64,000 bases of DNA from Membranipora membranacea (Eukaryota; Bryozoa; Gymnolaemata; Cheilostomatida; Membraniporidae), in NCBI GenBank assembly GCA_914767715.1, contig OU612069.1, positions 6,820,001 to 6,884,000 on the forward strand. Direction: 5' to 3'. The position numbers and the translations under genes are program-made. The first letter of the stretch is position 1. Each line of letters begins with the position of its first letter. The notes under the pieces are model-generated. The model was not told where the DNA came from and ran no database searches. It saw nothing but the letters and a program-made list of their open reading frames with translations. Positions 28,382-41,277 of the stretch are shown here, one piece after another.

Positions 28382-30669
28382 CAGGGCTCTCAACCTGGGA
28401 GGATCCGAAACCTGAGTTTTGATATAAGCATGTCCCATAGTAGTATTTTAAAGGTGTAAAATGCCCTGAGCATAAACAGCTGAGGGTACGTCTGAGATGG
28501 CACCGAAATGTTGTCGGGTGAAATACCTGAGATTTGAAAATTATGTGCAAAGAATAGCTGGCAAAGCAAGTCAAAGAATGTATGTTGCATCTAAGTACAA
28601 AGCCATTAGCTTCCATGATGTTCAAAAGTTTTTTAGTTTCCCTCTTGATGTATTGTCTGCCTGTTTTGCACACGAGCATATGTACCATAGACAAAAATTA
28701 AATTACTAAGAAAGGTTTTTAATGTTGCCAAGAATTTGAGGCTTGACGTAGGCGACCTCGATATTATTGCGCTGTTTTGCTGATGAGCATCACATCATAC
28801 ACAATTTTCTAGAGCGATGCCCTCAAATGCATGTTCCATACATTAGTAGCAAGTATATGTATAAGTATATGCATCCTTTTCACGCAACATTTCATGTTTG
28901 TGATAGCAAGTAAATCAATAAAAACCTAGAGCATTTCTTGTAAACATAAAATCGTAAATAATTTTAGATTTGATCCAGATGAACCAATTCATATTGACTA
29001 ACCAAGGCCATCGCCACAGGTGAAAATGAATCCCCATGATGTAAAAATATGTTTGTAAAAATATTGATGTAAAGGCTGACGAATCGAGCCGCCAGGGTAG
29101 AAAGGCATTCATTTGATGTAATTTTATGCTATTGAAACCATTGCCTGGATTTATCCAATTCACCTGCGAAATGACTTTTTTAACATTCCTAAAATTCAAA
29201 TTTCTATTTAGCCATAATAATCTATTTGCAAATCACTGGGATTGGCAGTGCAATAAGAGCATAGCTGATCACAAATGAAACCAAATACCCACACCAAATA
29301 CCACACATTATTCTCATGCAAAAGTTTGATGTTGTCTGGATTAATCCGGTTCACCCGCAAATTCACTTTTTTAACATTCCTAAAATTCAAATTTCTATTT
29401 AGCCATAATAATCTATTTGCAAATCACTGGGATTGGCAGTGCAATAAGAGCATAGCTGATCAAAAATGAAACCAAATACCCACACCAAATACCACACATT
29501 ATTCTCATGCAAAAGTTTGATGTTGTCTGGATTAATCCGGTTCACCCGCAAATTCACTTTTTTAACATTCCTAAAATTCAAATTTCTATTTAGCCATAAT
29601 AATCTATTTGCAAATCACTGGGATTGGCAGTGCAATAAGAGCATAGCTTATCACAAATGAAACCAAATACCACACATTATTCTCATGCAAAAGTTTGATG
29701 TTGTCCGGATTAATCCGGTTCACCCGCAAATTCAATTTTTTAACATTCCTAAAATTCAAATTTCTATTTAGCCATAATGATCTATTTCGCAAATCACTGG
29801 GATTGGCAGTGCAGTAAGAGCAGAGCTTATCACAAATGAAATCAAATACCCACAACAAATACCACACATAATTCTCATGCAAAAGTTTGATGTTATCTTT
29901 ATTATTCATCTCTGCCAAAAATTAGCAATTCAAGCAATGTGATCTAGAATAGAGTACACAATGCAGTTGCAAATTCCTTGTCACCAATGAATTAATTATT
30001 TCAATGGGCTGTCACAACTATCAACACCAAAAAATAATTTAGATACGATCACTTTGGATATTATTAGTAATGCCCGAGAACATGGCTTCTCAATTTTAAG
30101 ACGCTGCCAAGCTGAAAGTCAATCTATTGGCTATTAAACAAGCAGATAAGACTTTCCTGGGAAAGCGCATTATTTTGCCACCTTCCAATGACATAAATTT
30201 CCAACTATCTGCTTAAAACATCAAGCAGTGTTGACCCTGTGATCAAATATGCATGTCATCTCAGTCTGAACCGAGATGCTTTGACAGAAAGGCAAGTTGG
30301 GGTGTAATGTGTTGATATTCAAATTAAAGACTAGATTCATTCAATCATGTCAAGTTCATTACAAGCTAAATTTTAAAAGCATTCTCAAATGCAAATTGGA
30401 ATTAAGTCATATCAATTTCACATAAATGACTTGATTAGGCAGCACAGTGAGAGCATAGCTTATCACAACTAGAATCTAATACCTGATCATTCATTAATAA
30501 TATGACATAAATTATTGTAAGGAACATTTACCATTGTTTATATATTATTCATCTCTGCCAACGAGCAAAATCTGAGTTTTTAGCTCACATTCTAAAATCC
30601 CCCCAGATGCCTGAGTTGAACCCAAAAATCTGAGTAACTCGGGCTAAACCTGAGTGGTTGAGAGCCCTG
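28382..30669. mobile_element. hAT-like non-autonomous transposon
   Basis: The termini are perfect 14-bp inverted repeats, CAGGGCTCTCAACC at 28382-28395 and its complement at 30656-30669, of the hAT type. Flanks GTAATAT and GTATTAT agree at six of seven positions, consistent with an old 8-bp target duplication. CCTGAG-type motifs recur just inside both ends. The interior is mostly a 191-bp tandem array and related sequence; no transposase was found. Confidence 0.72.
29211..29905. repeat. 191-bp tandem repeat inside the hAT-like element
   Basis: Nearly four units start near 29211, 29403, 29594 and 29775. Units 1 and 2 are almost identical; the third is about 10 bp shorter and the fourth more diverged. 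A weaker related stretch extends to about 30560 ('agagcatagcttatcacaa'). Repeated ~60-codon minus frames (MNFRNVKKVNLRVNRINPDN) are products of the repeat, not a gene family. Confidence 0.9.
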
Positions 30670-31128
30670 GTATTATTATCTGTGATATGTAATAAATCAA
30701 TCAAATCAATCAGGTGAAGACCAGAGAAGGCAGGGAAGGGATTTTGTTTTGCAGCTTAATTTGAGTTCGAAATTCTCCAAATGCAGTCACCAATAGCTCC
30801 TCGGCCATATGCCATCAACAGCTTGAAGTCAATATGGTTAGTTGGGTATCCAGATGAATCACAGTATGAAAGGTTTTTACTATGGTATCTACTGTCGTGA
30901 GAATATTGCTCGTTGTGTTAATGGCTGTGATGCCATAAGGAGAGCAAGGAGTTACAGGGGCATTAGCCAATGATAACATTCAAAATTGTATTGTGCTAAC
31001 CTAAATTATTAGCCATCCTTTGTAAGCCTCTATAAATAAATGAGCAATCACTATTAGTATGCCTACCTGTAAATATGAGAGCACTACGTAGTAAATCATT
31101 TTATTGTATGACATGAACAGAGAGACAC

Positions 31129-31405
31129 AATGCCTTCAAAGGGATTTCATGCGGGAGGCCGGGGTTCAAATCTCGGCCGCCGTCAGATTCTTTTCATGTT
31201 TTTCCCATCATGGGAATGGTTAGAATCCACTGGATTCTAACCATTCGAAATTGGAGTGAACCACAAAATCGACCCATGGAACCATAGTGATTCATGAAAA
31301 CATGAAAAGAATCTGCCGCGGCCGAGATTTGAACCCCGGCCTCCCGCGTTAAATCCCTTTAGAGGCATTGTGTGCAAAGCCGCTAACCATTCAGCCACGA
31401 AGCCA
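31129..31405. mobile_element. Inverted pair of tRNA-derived SINEs
   Basis: The right member (minus, from 31405) has A box TGGCTGAATGGTTAGCGGC and B box GGTTCAAATCTC, then CAGATTCTTTTCATGTTTT. The left member (plus, from 31129) has the same B-box half and tail. The two face each other around a perfect 14-bp hairpin (31215-31228 / 31232-31245). The acceptor stem would not pair, so neither is a tRNA gene. A further SINE-body fragment is at about 31525-31560. Confidence 0.75.
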
Positions 31406-34400
31406 ATTAGGTAAGCGTAGAATAAACACAGTTTGGATATTCGCGTCCAAAAAGTCATTTGTCACAATCGGAATTTGACTTTAATGCCATTTCCATGGGG
31501 CGATTACTACCGAAATCCTTACATAATCGATCCATGGGACCATAGTGATTGCGACAACACAAACCATCACAAACCAAGACAATTATGAGATTATATTGAC
31601 TTAATCTTGTCACCAAACAATAGCTCATGGGCCTGTTTTTAAAAACAATTTGAATTAGCCACACATATTTTATTATGAATAGCAATACATGATAACACTC
31701 TATGAGATGAATGCTGTGTGTACAGCCTCTGCTTCCAATTGATATTGCTAGCATAATGAATTACGCTGTGTTAAATACTTTCCAGCTCCTATCTCAATTT
31801 TAACTTATGAATCCCTATGCTCAGTACCAAGATATACACATATTTTGGTAACCTTCCATTTATCATAATAGTTAGATTGCAATTCAGTATTCATAGATCA
31901 GCTTCTTGCTATAATCTGTAATCGAAGAGAAGCCCATGCATCCCAATTGACAAGCCCTCGGGGCTTACCAAACCCATGACCTCCAACGCATGCGCGCTGT
32001 GCGACTGACACTCTTAACGTATGTCACCAACTCTTAAATCCATCTCATTCTTGATAGCACGCTTTCTGCATCAAACATTCGAAGCTAAAAAAATATAATC
32101 TATTTTAACCACAATTTCTAAATTGAAAGATTTATACCCATTTGTGTTGACCAAATAAGCCATCACAAAATTACAAAGAAGATCTTTCCGAACCCACAGA
32201 GTCAGTATATTTTGGAGGCATGTGTCTTGTGAGATAATAGTAATAATAATAATAGCCATTCACATCATGGTTGCACTAGCTTGCCATGCACTTCTAGTAG
32301 CTTGACTTAGGAGGCTCTACTGGTCGTGGAGCAAGTCGATTGAATAGTATAAAATTCAAGCACTTTCTGGGCGATCAGATGTTTGACAAAGGTGGAAAAA
32401 CCTATATACACATGAAATTACAACTAAACTACACATGAATAAAAATTTTGTTGAGATATTAATCATTGAAATAAGATGAGAAACCAATCAAGACCATTTG
32501 TGCCTAAGACTTATTTCCACATGTTGAATGATGAGATTTCCTGCTAAATTACTGAATTCGAATAATTTAATTCATGATCAGAATATTGTAAAATGTAGTA
32601 TTAACAATTTATTATCATTGGTAATCACGGTATTAGGCTACCAGTAGCAGATTATAATTGTACTTGTTGCATTAGGGACATAGGATTATTGTGCCTCATA
32701 CATCGATTGAATTGAAAGCTTGTTATAGAAGAGGCTTTGTTTAGACAAAGAGAGTATATCAAAGGCTAAGGTCTCTGGTGTATTGCGCAATCGTAAGCAC
32801 ACATCAGGCATAATTTCAAAAAGCAGATATACATAACAAATTTTGCTTGCATGCAACTTGCAATGATGCGAAAATCGGCATATCTGGACAGCCCTATTCT
32901 GGATAACCAAAAGAAATTTGGAAGTAATTGGACTATTGGATGTAGGTGTGCGATACAGTACTTTATTAGTAATGGCTGTTTTTTGTAGATTTCTTTGAGA
33001 AATAATAATTGTTTAAATATTGTTGTGGCTCATTGGGTTTATATTGGTATAATACATAATTATAATATAATGATGTATTAATTATGTATTATATGTATTA
33101 TATGTGGGTTTAGTTCACCCATGATAAATACACTTCCCTAGAGTGAATTACACAATCAAACATAGGCATATTAATCTCATCATGAACTGTTTGTAAACAA
33201 GGGGAGGTTCGTAACTTCTGTACGTCCCTTGGTATGCACTTGTTCATCTATATCTCATCATATTGCGCAATTCAGAGGTCGCGAGAGATGATGAATTAGA
33301 GACACAATGCAGTGTTAATATCTGCGCCGCCTGCCATTGTATAGCAACAAGTCAAGGCCAGAGGAAGGATATATTGTTACTCTGTGTTTATATCATATAG
33401 AATCAAGCAGTCTACATCATTAGAAAACATAAATTAACTTCTCAAAGCTGGATACCCTGTGTAGACATGTACTGGTAGTTTGAAAATCAGAAATCATAGG
33501 ATGGTGACCACTGATACAGACTTATATTACTGGTAGAGGCAGAGAGGATTACGTGGATCACCTTCATTTCCGTCTTCTGACTGCAGATACAAGGTAAGCT
33601 TATCTTATCAATGCTGTCACCAGGATAGTGGTCACTCTACATTATAACAGGAATATTCAAATACCCATAGCAGAGCTTATTAATATTTATACTCATACAG
33701 ACCAATATAATCTTGATTCGACTGCTTTTCATCGGAGTGGCATTATCACACAACATGAATGGCCGAAGGCTCTGCCAACCTCAATAACCATTATCGGCAC
33801 TGAATTTTACATAATCTAGCAGACCAAAGATGAGATTGCAAGTTAGTTAGTTTTTCACGAGCCAGCACTGCAGCGTTGTTATCCAATATAGCAAAAACAT
33901 CCTCATTCTCACGTGATGGGGAACTTCCCGAGGTCGGAAGGAATTTTGTGGCACAACGCATTACGATATCACCCCCAAAGTACATTTGCATACTGTCGGA
34001 AGACTTGAAGCTTTCGCAATGGAAGTGCAAAGATAAACATCCTTAGTTTGTGTTTGTCCACAAGTGATGATAAAGTATTATTAAAATGGATTCATCTACT
34101 GCAGTAATCAACTTACGTTGATTCTTCCTTGTTATTTCACAGTTAATTTTCATCTTTATGACAATCATTGACCACGAAACTGAACAGTGAAGGGTGCATT
34201 GCCAATTATTGTATTCATTATACCGCAGGAATTTAGATTGATTAGTATGACCTCTAGGCAACTGTTTTAGTATTGTTGCTGTGAGTTTTAAAATTGCCAC
34301 AGATCATACAGTGGATAACAACTAGCTTGGATAGCAAGCAAAATAACTTCCTTGTTTTTTTACATAGGAGATTATAGATGATTACTCTCCCACCATTAAT

Positions 34401-34618
34401 AACCACAATTGTACACTCTCCCAATAGATGACATGACATCTAGAGCCTATACACTATAATCCTACATGGTGCTTGTCTCGATGGTGCTCAAAAATGTATC
34501 AAGCTACAACCTTAACTGAAAGACCAATTTATATTGTCTAGATGGCATATTGCTACACAAAGATGAATGTGTATGAGTAATAGAAAGCTGGTGTCTAGAT
34601 TGGGTTCATGTCCTAAGT

Positions 34619-34709
34619 GCTATTGCTATCGCTATCGCTATCGCTATCGCTATTGCCATTGCCAGTACTAGTGCTAGTGCCAGTGCTAGGGCCAGTGTCA
34701 GTGCCAGTG
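34619..34709. repeat. 6-bp simple repeat array
   Basis: Runs of GCTATC/GCTATT grade into GCCATT and then GCCAGT/GCTAGT units: a hexamer array with stepwise divergence. Confidence 0.92.
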
Positions 34710-35399
34710 GTGCAGTTCGAACAACAACCTCATACTTTTTTATACAGAACACTGTCACAATAATATAGCCTACACGCTAGACTGGTGTGGTACAGAGGTC
34801 ACTCAAGTACTCCGATAGCTAGTTGGTATTGCAGCACAAAACTGGCCCCAGCACTTGATATAAACGCTTGAGATTTGCTGCCGCTTGCAAGGCAGTGTTA
34901 CACTGATTTTGAAGTGCATTATAGGCACACCATGACGATAAGGACAAATTTCATAGGCGTTTGACATTTTTCTTTCATCGTAATGCCGAAATGTACGACA
35001 AAATTAAACAGTAAAGGTTGGTGTGCCAAATTTTATATTCATGCAGGCACAGGAATTTATATCTAAAACTGAGCTCTAGGCAACAGTATTAGTAAGGTTG
35101 CTGTAATCAGTTTTAATGAGTCATAGATCTCATTACAGTTCATATCAATCGGTTAGCATAGCCTAGGGGATGATATGCTTCCTCATTCTTACATCAAATC
35201 AAGCTTGACAATGCTCAATCCTATTCTACTCAGCTATCCTTAATGGATAGCTCTTAGGAAACGCTGAAGGTGTACATTTCCTATGAGATGCTTTGTGATT
35301 TAAACCTATGTCACATTTTGACGACGACGGTTACCATAGCCAATTAATTTAGCTGATATCACTTTTACACAATCGGGAGAACTGTAAGGGTAAAATAGC

Positions 35400-38300
35400 A
35401 GCCAGAAGAAGAGTATATAACAGAATATATACTCCTGAGCTGTGACCACCACCATCAATCATCCATTCATATCCACTTGTTCTTTTGCATGCAGAAAGTT
35501 ACATAAGCAACTGGCAAATCAGGAGAAAGGTGTAGGTGTTTGTCTAAGCTTGTCTGTGCTCCGTAGGATGTAACCTGGATACAGAGATTGAACCAATCAG
35601 AGAGATCATGTGGAGAGGTTTCTACTGAACAGTTATAAGGTAAGGCTACACAAGAAGATAAAGGCACCCGGTCAGAAGGGGTAAAGAAGCCAATTTGTTT
35701 TTCCTCTAACTCTTTTCATCAAGCGAGCCACTTTCGTTTTTGTTAGTTGATTGTTCCTGCTGCAGTTAGATTTAGTTTGATCCAGTTATCCTGAACTTTG
35801 AATTGCTCCCTTAATTGGTTTATCAGCAAAAGGTGCTCAGGTCAGTATGCAGGCTAGTTGGTTCTAACTCGATGTAGACTGCTGCGTTGGCATGTATATA
35901 TTAGCGCCGCATGCAGGGTTTTCAAGCTTGTCTTGCACCTTCTAAACAAGAGGAGCAACTCCAAGTATGAATGAGATCATTAGGCACTAATCAGCCATTG
36001 GCCATGACACCCTGTTTATGATGACAAAACAGAGGGTGGGCTGCCCCTAAAGAGGGACGCAAGTTGCCCGGAGTCCTCATACTGGGAGTGTGATACATCC
36101 TCGTAAACTGGAATGCATCCTAGAGGTGAGGCCATGGTGGACCTCCTAATCGTAAGTGTGCAGCAAGCTGCCAGAAACTGAAACAGGCACTAATCAGCCA
36201 TTGGCCATGACACAGCCAACGCAACATATACTGTCATCTTTTATTTTATTTATTGCAGATAATTCCATAAACAGAGAATCAGGAGGTGTGTGTGTGTTGA
36301 CTGCTCCTACAACACTTTAACAGACAGAGAGAGATCAGACAGAGAGATCAAACTGAGAGATCAATGTCCAGAGGAGTCAACTTGACCCCGATAAGGTGGG
36401 GCAACTCATGATATAAAGGGCTCTCATTCTATGTGGGGAGCAACTCCAAATACAAGGCATTAGACCATTCATTAATCTTTGTTGCCAATCCAATTGTGGC
36501 CCTCAAAATGCTATTTGCAATGATACAAACCAGAACAGGTTACTTTCAGAAAGGTCAGAATTTTATTGGATGGCATTAAATGAAGCGCAGTTGATTAAAG
36601 CGACTGCCTCTAACCCATGTGGTGGTTGAGGGTGGAGACTGAGTGTGGTGGCCGAGTGCAAGGGAGGCATTATCAGCGATGATTTGGTAAAATTTACGTT
36701 CATGAAAATCACATTTTGCATGACATTTTTAAGTTGCAGTGTTGTCGTGAGAGTTAACAAAGTGATCGAAAAATCCTTCTTTGGTGGTAAACAAAATATT
36801 CTTACTTTGAATCACAAACAAATTTCTTTTCTTTCTTTTGATTTTCAAAATTATTATAGCATAATTAGTGAATAAATGACCCTTGAAACATTATTTGAAA
36901 TTTCAAGATTAGAAGTTGTCCATCCTTTGTCCATAGGGACATAAATCAAATTTGTACATTACATCGGCATTAATAAGTGAGGACCATGTTGAGTATATTC
37001 TTAAAAATCTGTAAAACTGTAATACTAAATATCAGCGTTAACAAGCAACCTTAGATAGCAGGCAGTGTTGTGTAGTGTTAGGCAGTGTCATGTACTATAT
37101 TTGGTTTAGATATTTGAGTTTTCATTCCCAGCCTTCTACCACTTACTTAGTTTATATCATGTTGATAATGTGTTACCCAAGGGGTGTATTAAGGTACCCA
37201 TAGAAAATGCTGATATAATGATGTGATTAAGGTTTTACAGTGGTAGATTTTTTCACTCTAAGAATTCCTGCAATCCTGATGAAGATAACAGTGTTCAGTG
37301 TATACACAAATAAATCAAACGCCTAGTACACGGCCTGCCCTAAATGGTGTTCAGCATGGCGATCGTGGCCGAACGCCATTAAGGGCTGGCTGTGTGTTTT
37401 ATCTTTCATCCTCGGGGCTGGATTGGTTTTTGTATACACCCCTGTTACATACTGTTAAGGTTACAATAACCGTTAATTTTAGCACTAGCAATCAAGCGGA
37501 AAACTCTATATCACAGCTGTAAGGGCTGCATGAGGTGAATAAACATGCAGTAAAAGAATAAGACAGAATGTATCCTCTTGAGCCCGAACAGTGCAATCAA
37601 TCATATACTCATGTTATTTATTATTTTACTTGCAGGAAATTAACTAAAAAGTTTGAGAATCAGGAGTCTTAGACGTTCTCCTCCCGACAACTTAGAGACA
37701 AGTCGATCAGCCAGAGTGATCATATGAAGACCAGTATACTGATCAGCAATAAGGTGTGGCAACTCATAATATTATTAAGGTCATCGTAATACTCGCATTC
37801 TACGTGGGAACAACTCCAAATACAGGGCATTAGAGTTGTCAGTTGGCTTAAACTTGATGATTTGTGATATCTAGAATTTGTACACCCTGGCCCTAACGAT
37901 GCTATTTGCGATGATTTTAACCTACACAGGTTATTTTCAAAGAGGTCAGAAGTTTATTTGATGGCATAAATGAGGGCTTTTTTGGCGATGATTTGGTAGC
38001 TGGTATTAGGATTATTAAACTTCACACGGCAAATTTAAGTTATGGTTTAGGTCAGCATATCATTACAGAAATATTCAGTCATCTATGACTGAAGATAAAT
38101 ATTCTTATTGATAAGGGGCGCTATTGAATATTGTCCTCAACTCAGTAGGACTAAAATACCAGTGTAGACTGGCAGCTATAGATAACGGGCAGTGTTAGGC
38201 AGTGACATGTACTCATGTTTGGTTTACACGCTTAAGTTTTCATTCTCAGCCTTCTACCACATACTTAGCTTATCTCATGTTGATAACGTTAGTGTGGGGT

Positions 38301-40500
38301 GTATAAAGTTTCATATAGAATAATGGTGATATGATGATGGGGTAAAATCTTTACAGTGTTTGATTTTTTGGAAAGTAACAAGATTATTTGATGGAACTGA
38401 CACTGTTTTATCGCCTCATTGCTAAGAATACCCCAATCGTGAAAATGATAACAGTGTTTCATCCGCGGGGCGGGATATTAATGTTCATACACCCCTGTTA
38501 CATACATGTTCAGGTTAACGTAGCTGTTAAATTTGGTCCTTGCAGGTGAGCAGAAAACTCGCTATCACATTCGTTAGGTCTGCAAAATTGATTGTTTGGG
38601 CGAAAGGTTGATTAAAGACAATTTATCTCTTTAGCGGTTGCAGGCTGCAGAGGCGGCAACTTGATTTTATGCGAATATCGCAGGGTTTTCAAGCATGAGG
38701 CCTGACCACTTCCTATGAAGTCAGCCCCCAGTTGATCAACTTTGATACGATATGCCTGTATATTCATTTGGCCCCATTTTACTGGTAAGCCACTACAGCT
38801 TGACAGTGGGAGTATCTCCAAATACTAAGTATGACCTGACATGACTAAATACAGAGTGGGACAGCACATATGATTCTATAAATACAGAGTGGGACAGGAC
38901 ATATGATTCTATAAATGACCTAAAATTGGTCTTCTTTGTGTTAGCTAAAAATTGTTCACCTCGGCCCTTACTATTCTATTTGCAATGCTTCTAAGCCCTA
39001 AGGCAATACACGTTACTTTAAGACTGGAAGTTGTCCATCCATTGTCCATGAGGACATAAATCTAACTTTATCTTTTCGTTGGCAGTAATAAGGGCTCTAT
39101 TTTCACAAGACTACATCGCACTAAAGTACAAGTGTATTCTAGCAACTAAAGATTACAGGCAGTGTTAGGCAGTGACATGTACTGTTTTTTGGTTTAGATA
39201 TTTGAGTTTTCACTCCCAGTCTACAGCATACTTAGCTTATCTAATATTGATAATGCTAGTCAGGGGTGTATTAAGCTCGCTTGAATACCAAGAATTTCTA
39301 GAATGCTGAAATAGATAACAATGTACTTTTCTCTTTCATACCTCGGGGCTGCTCTGTGATTTACATACACCCCTGTTACATACCTAACATACCATAACTA
39401 TGCAGGAAAAGTTTGTTAGGGCTAAAGGGTGTGAGTTACCAGTCATTTCCGAAATATATGGCAGAGTTGATATGTGATTCTTGAGCTCTGAACAACAAAA
39501 CGAAACATAATTATACATATCTTATTGTTCTTTTCGATGCAGATAATTCGCAGTTTGATAATAAGGAGGTGTATGTTGTATCCTCCCGTACTTGGGATAT
39601 AACCCTATAACATCGAAGTCATGAGGGAAAAGACAATTAATTTGTCACATGGTTGACTTCATTTTGCTGTAAAATCTTTCTGCCTAGGTCACTTTTTTGG
39701 TCTGCTAGTGGCTTGTTTCTGGTGTTAGCTTGCATGTATGCGGAACTTTTGTTGCAGGCTTTTCAACCTATCCCAGCTACTTCTAAGAAAGTCAATCGCT
39801 AAGTAATCGAATGATTAATTATGCCTGCATTTGATTTGTTTCAATTCTAACGGTATTGACTGCCTGCTCAACAGGGGGAGCAACTTCAAAGGCAGGGAAT
39901 TGGATCGTACTTCATCTAAGTTCCAGTTGGCTGTGAGGGTGACTAGGTTTGATTACTTGATTTCTGTTATCAAAGGTTATTTCAGCCTGGTTGCATAATA
40001 CAGACATGAAACTTTCAGATGATTCCAAGCCAACAAAGTTTGTTTCAGCAGAGGTAGATTTATTGATTGAAGTGCCACCCATGTATCATGCTTGTTTTAG
40101 AGGTCTTGGGAGCCTAAATGTATATCTCAAATGTAGCCTGAGAACATCTCAGCAGCTGAGTGTTGCTGCTGGGCGTTGTTGCTGAGTTTCGTGGCGGAGT
40201 GTGGCAGCTGGCGGCTGGCTATCAGACTGAAGATTATTTCTGTTCTGACAGGGTAGAAAGGGGATTCACACTGGACTTCTCTTTGCTATAAATTATCTCA
40301 TCATACAAGTAAGCGTCATAGTCTGCTAGTGGCTGGTGTTGCCTGCAGTGTTAACTTGTATTTATGTGCAGTGCCCAGTTGCAGGGTGAATAACCTACTC
40401 TGGCTAGTTATGTGCTGAATGTTTTTCAGAGTGTGCTTGCCAGGGGAGCAATTCCAAAATAAAAATCTTTAAAAGCTGATAAATCTCAATTTTAGTGACG
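35400..40500. repeat. Kilobase-scale diverged tandem duplications
   Basis: At least three long, diverged units share an ordered set of blocks. 'ggcagtgttaggcagtgaca' recurs near 37070, 38190 and 39150. 'acacccctgttacatac' recurs near 37437, 38490 and 39365. 'gagcaactccaaatacag' recurs near 36440, 37810 and, more weakly, 38815 and 39878. Acceptor-like TGCAG sites followed by similar sequence occur at 35494, 36258, 37635 and 39542. No open frame is shared by the units. The array lies just upstream of the LRR gene start. Confidence 0.65.
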
Positions 40501-41277
40501 AAATTCATGAAAAATTCCAAGAAATTTGTCCGCAAAACCGGCAGATATTGATATAAATGACTATCCAAATACAACAATTGTTTCGCAAACTATGTCCCTA
40601 TGAGTTTTTTATGGTGCAGATTCTGGATTGAAAATCGTTTCTTTTCTATAGTAAGAGCTTTTCAAGATAACCCTCTTTTTGACGCCTTTTTCCTTTGCCG
40701 AAGCCTATGCCGCATGGAATACACTGAATGCTGCAAAGAGGACAACTCCCAATAGAGGTTCAAATTAGAGCTAAGAAAAATGTCTATAGTTCAAAACCTT
40801 TGAGGGGACATTGCCCTCATAAGTCATTCGCGGCGACCGAGTGTGGGCGCCAGAATGGTGGCTACAGAGTGAGCGGCTGAGGTGGCGTCCCAGTTTGGGG
40901 AGAGTTAGGGAAGCATTGCCGGTGTTAAATGTAAACATGTTATATTGTTGTTAGATTTTGTCAATTAAAAATTGTGGTGTAGGTTAGTGTACTAATCAAA
41001 TGAAATTTGGTCATCTGCAGCAGAAGATGAATATTGGTAATGAAAATTACTATAGGATTACGGTTTTGCAACTGGATTGATTGATATTTTCTTATTCTGA
41101 TTTCTAGTCGCACATGCTCAATTGTCTCGTAGTCATTGGTGTTTCATCTCAAACTGATCCCCTTCATGTTCATAATGCATGGTCGGGCAACTGAGTAAAA
41201 AATCAGTATACATAGACACATATATCAGTGTGTTATTTATCATACTTCTTTTAGCTTGTAGGTGCCAAGTGATAATC

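Larger units (their letters stand above)
30670..35400. other. Spacer around the SINE pair
   Basis: Apart from the SINEs and the 6-bp array at 34619-34709, no gene or known element was recognised. Short frames (60-100 codons) show no family similarity that I can see. Confidence 0.4.

Noticed and set aside
29208-29918. Repeated 60-codon MNFRNVKKVNLRVNRINPDN frames as a small gene family
   Set aside because: They coincide with the 191-bp tandem units and contain no wider similarity.
31310-31405. Functional tRNA gene
   Set aside because: A and B box-like motifs exist, but the 5' and 3' ends cannot form an acceptor stem and a SINE tail follows.
33791-34439. Minus-strand short frames as a gene
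   Set aside because: No splice-linked partner exons and no recognisable domain.
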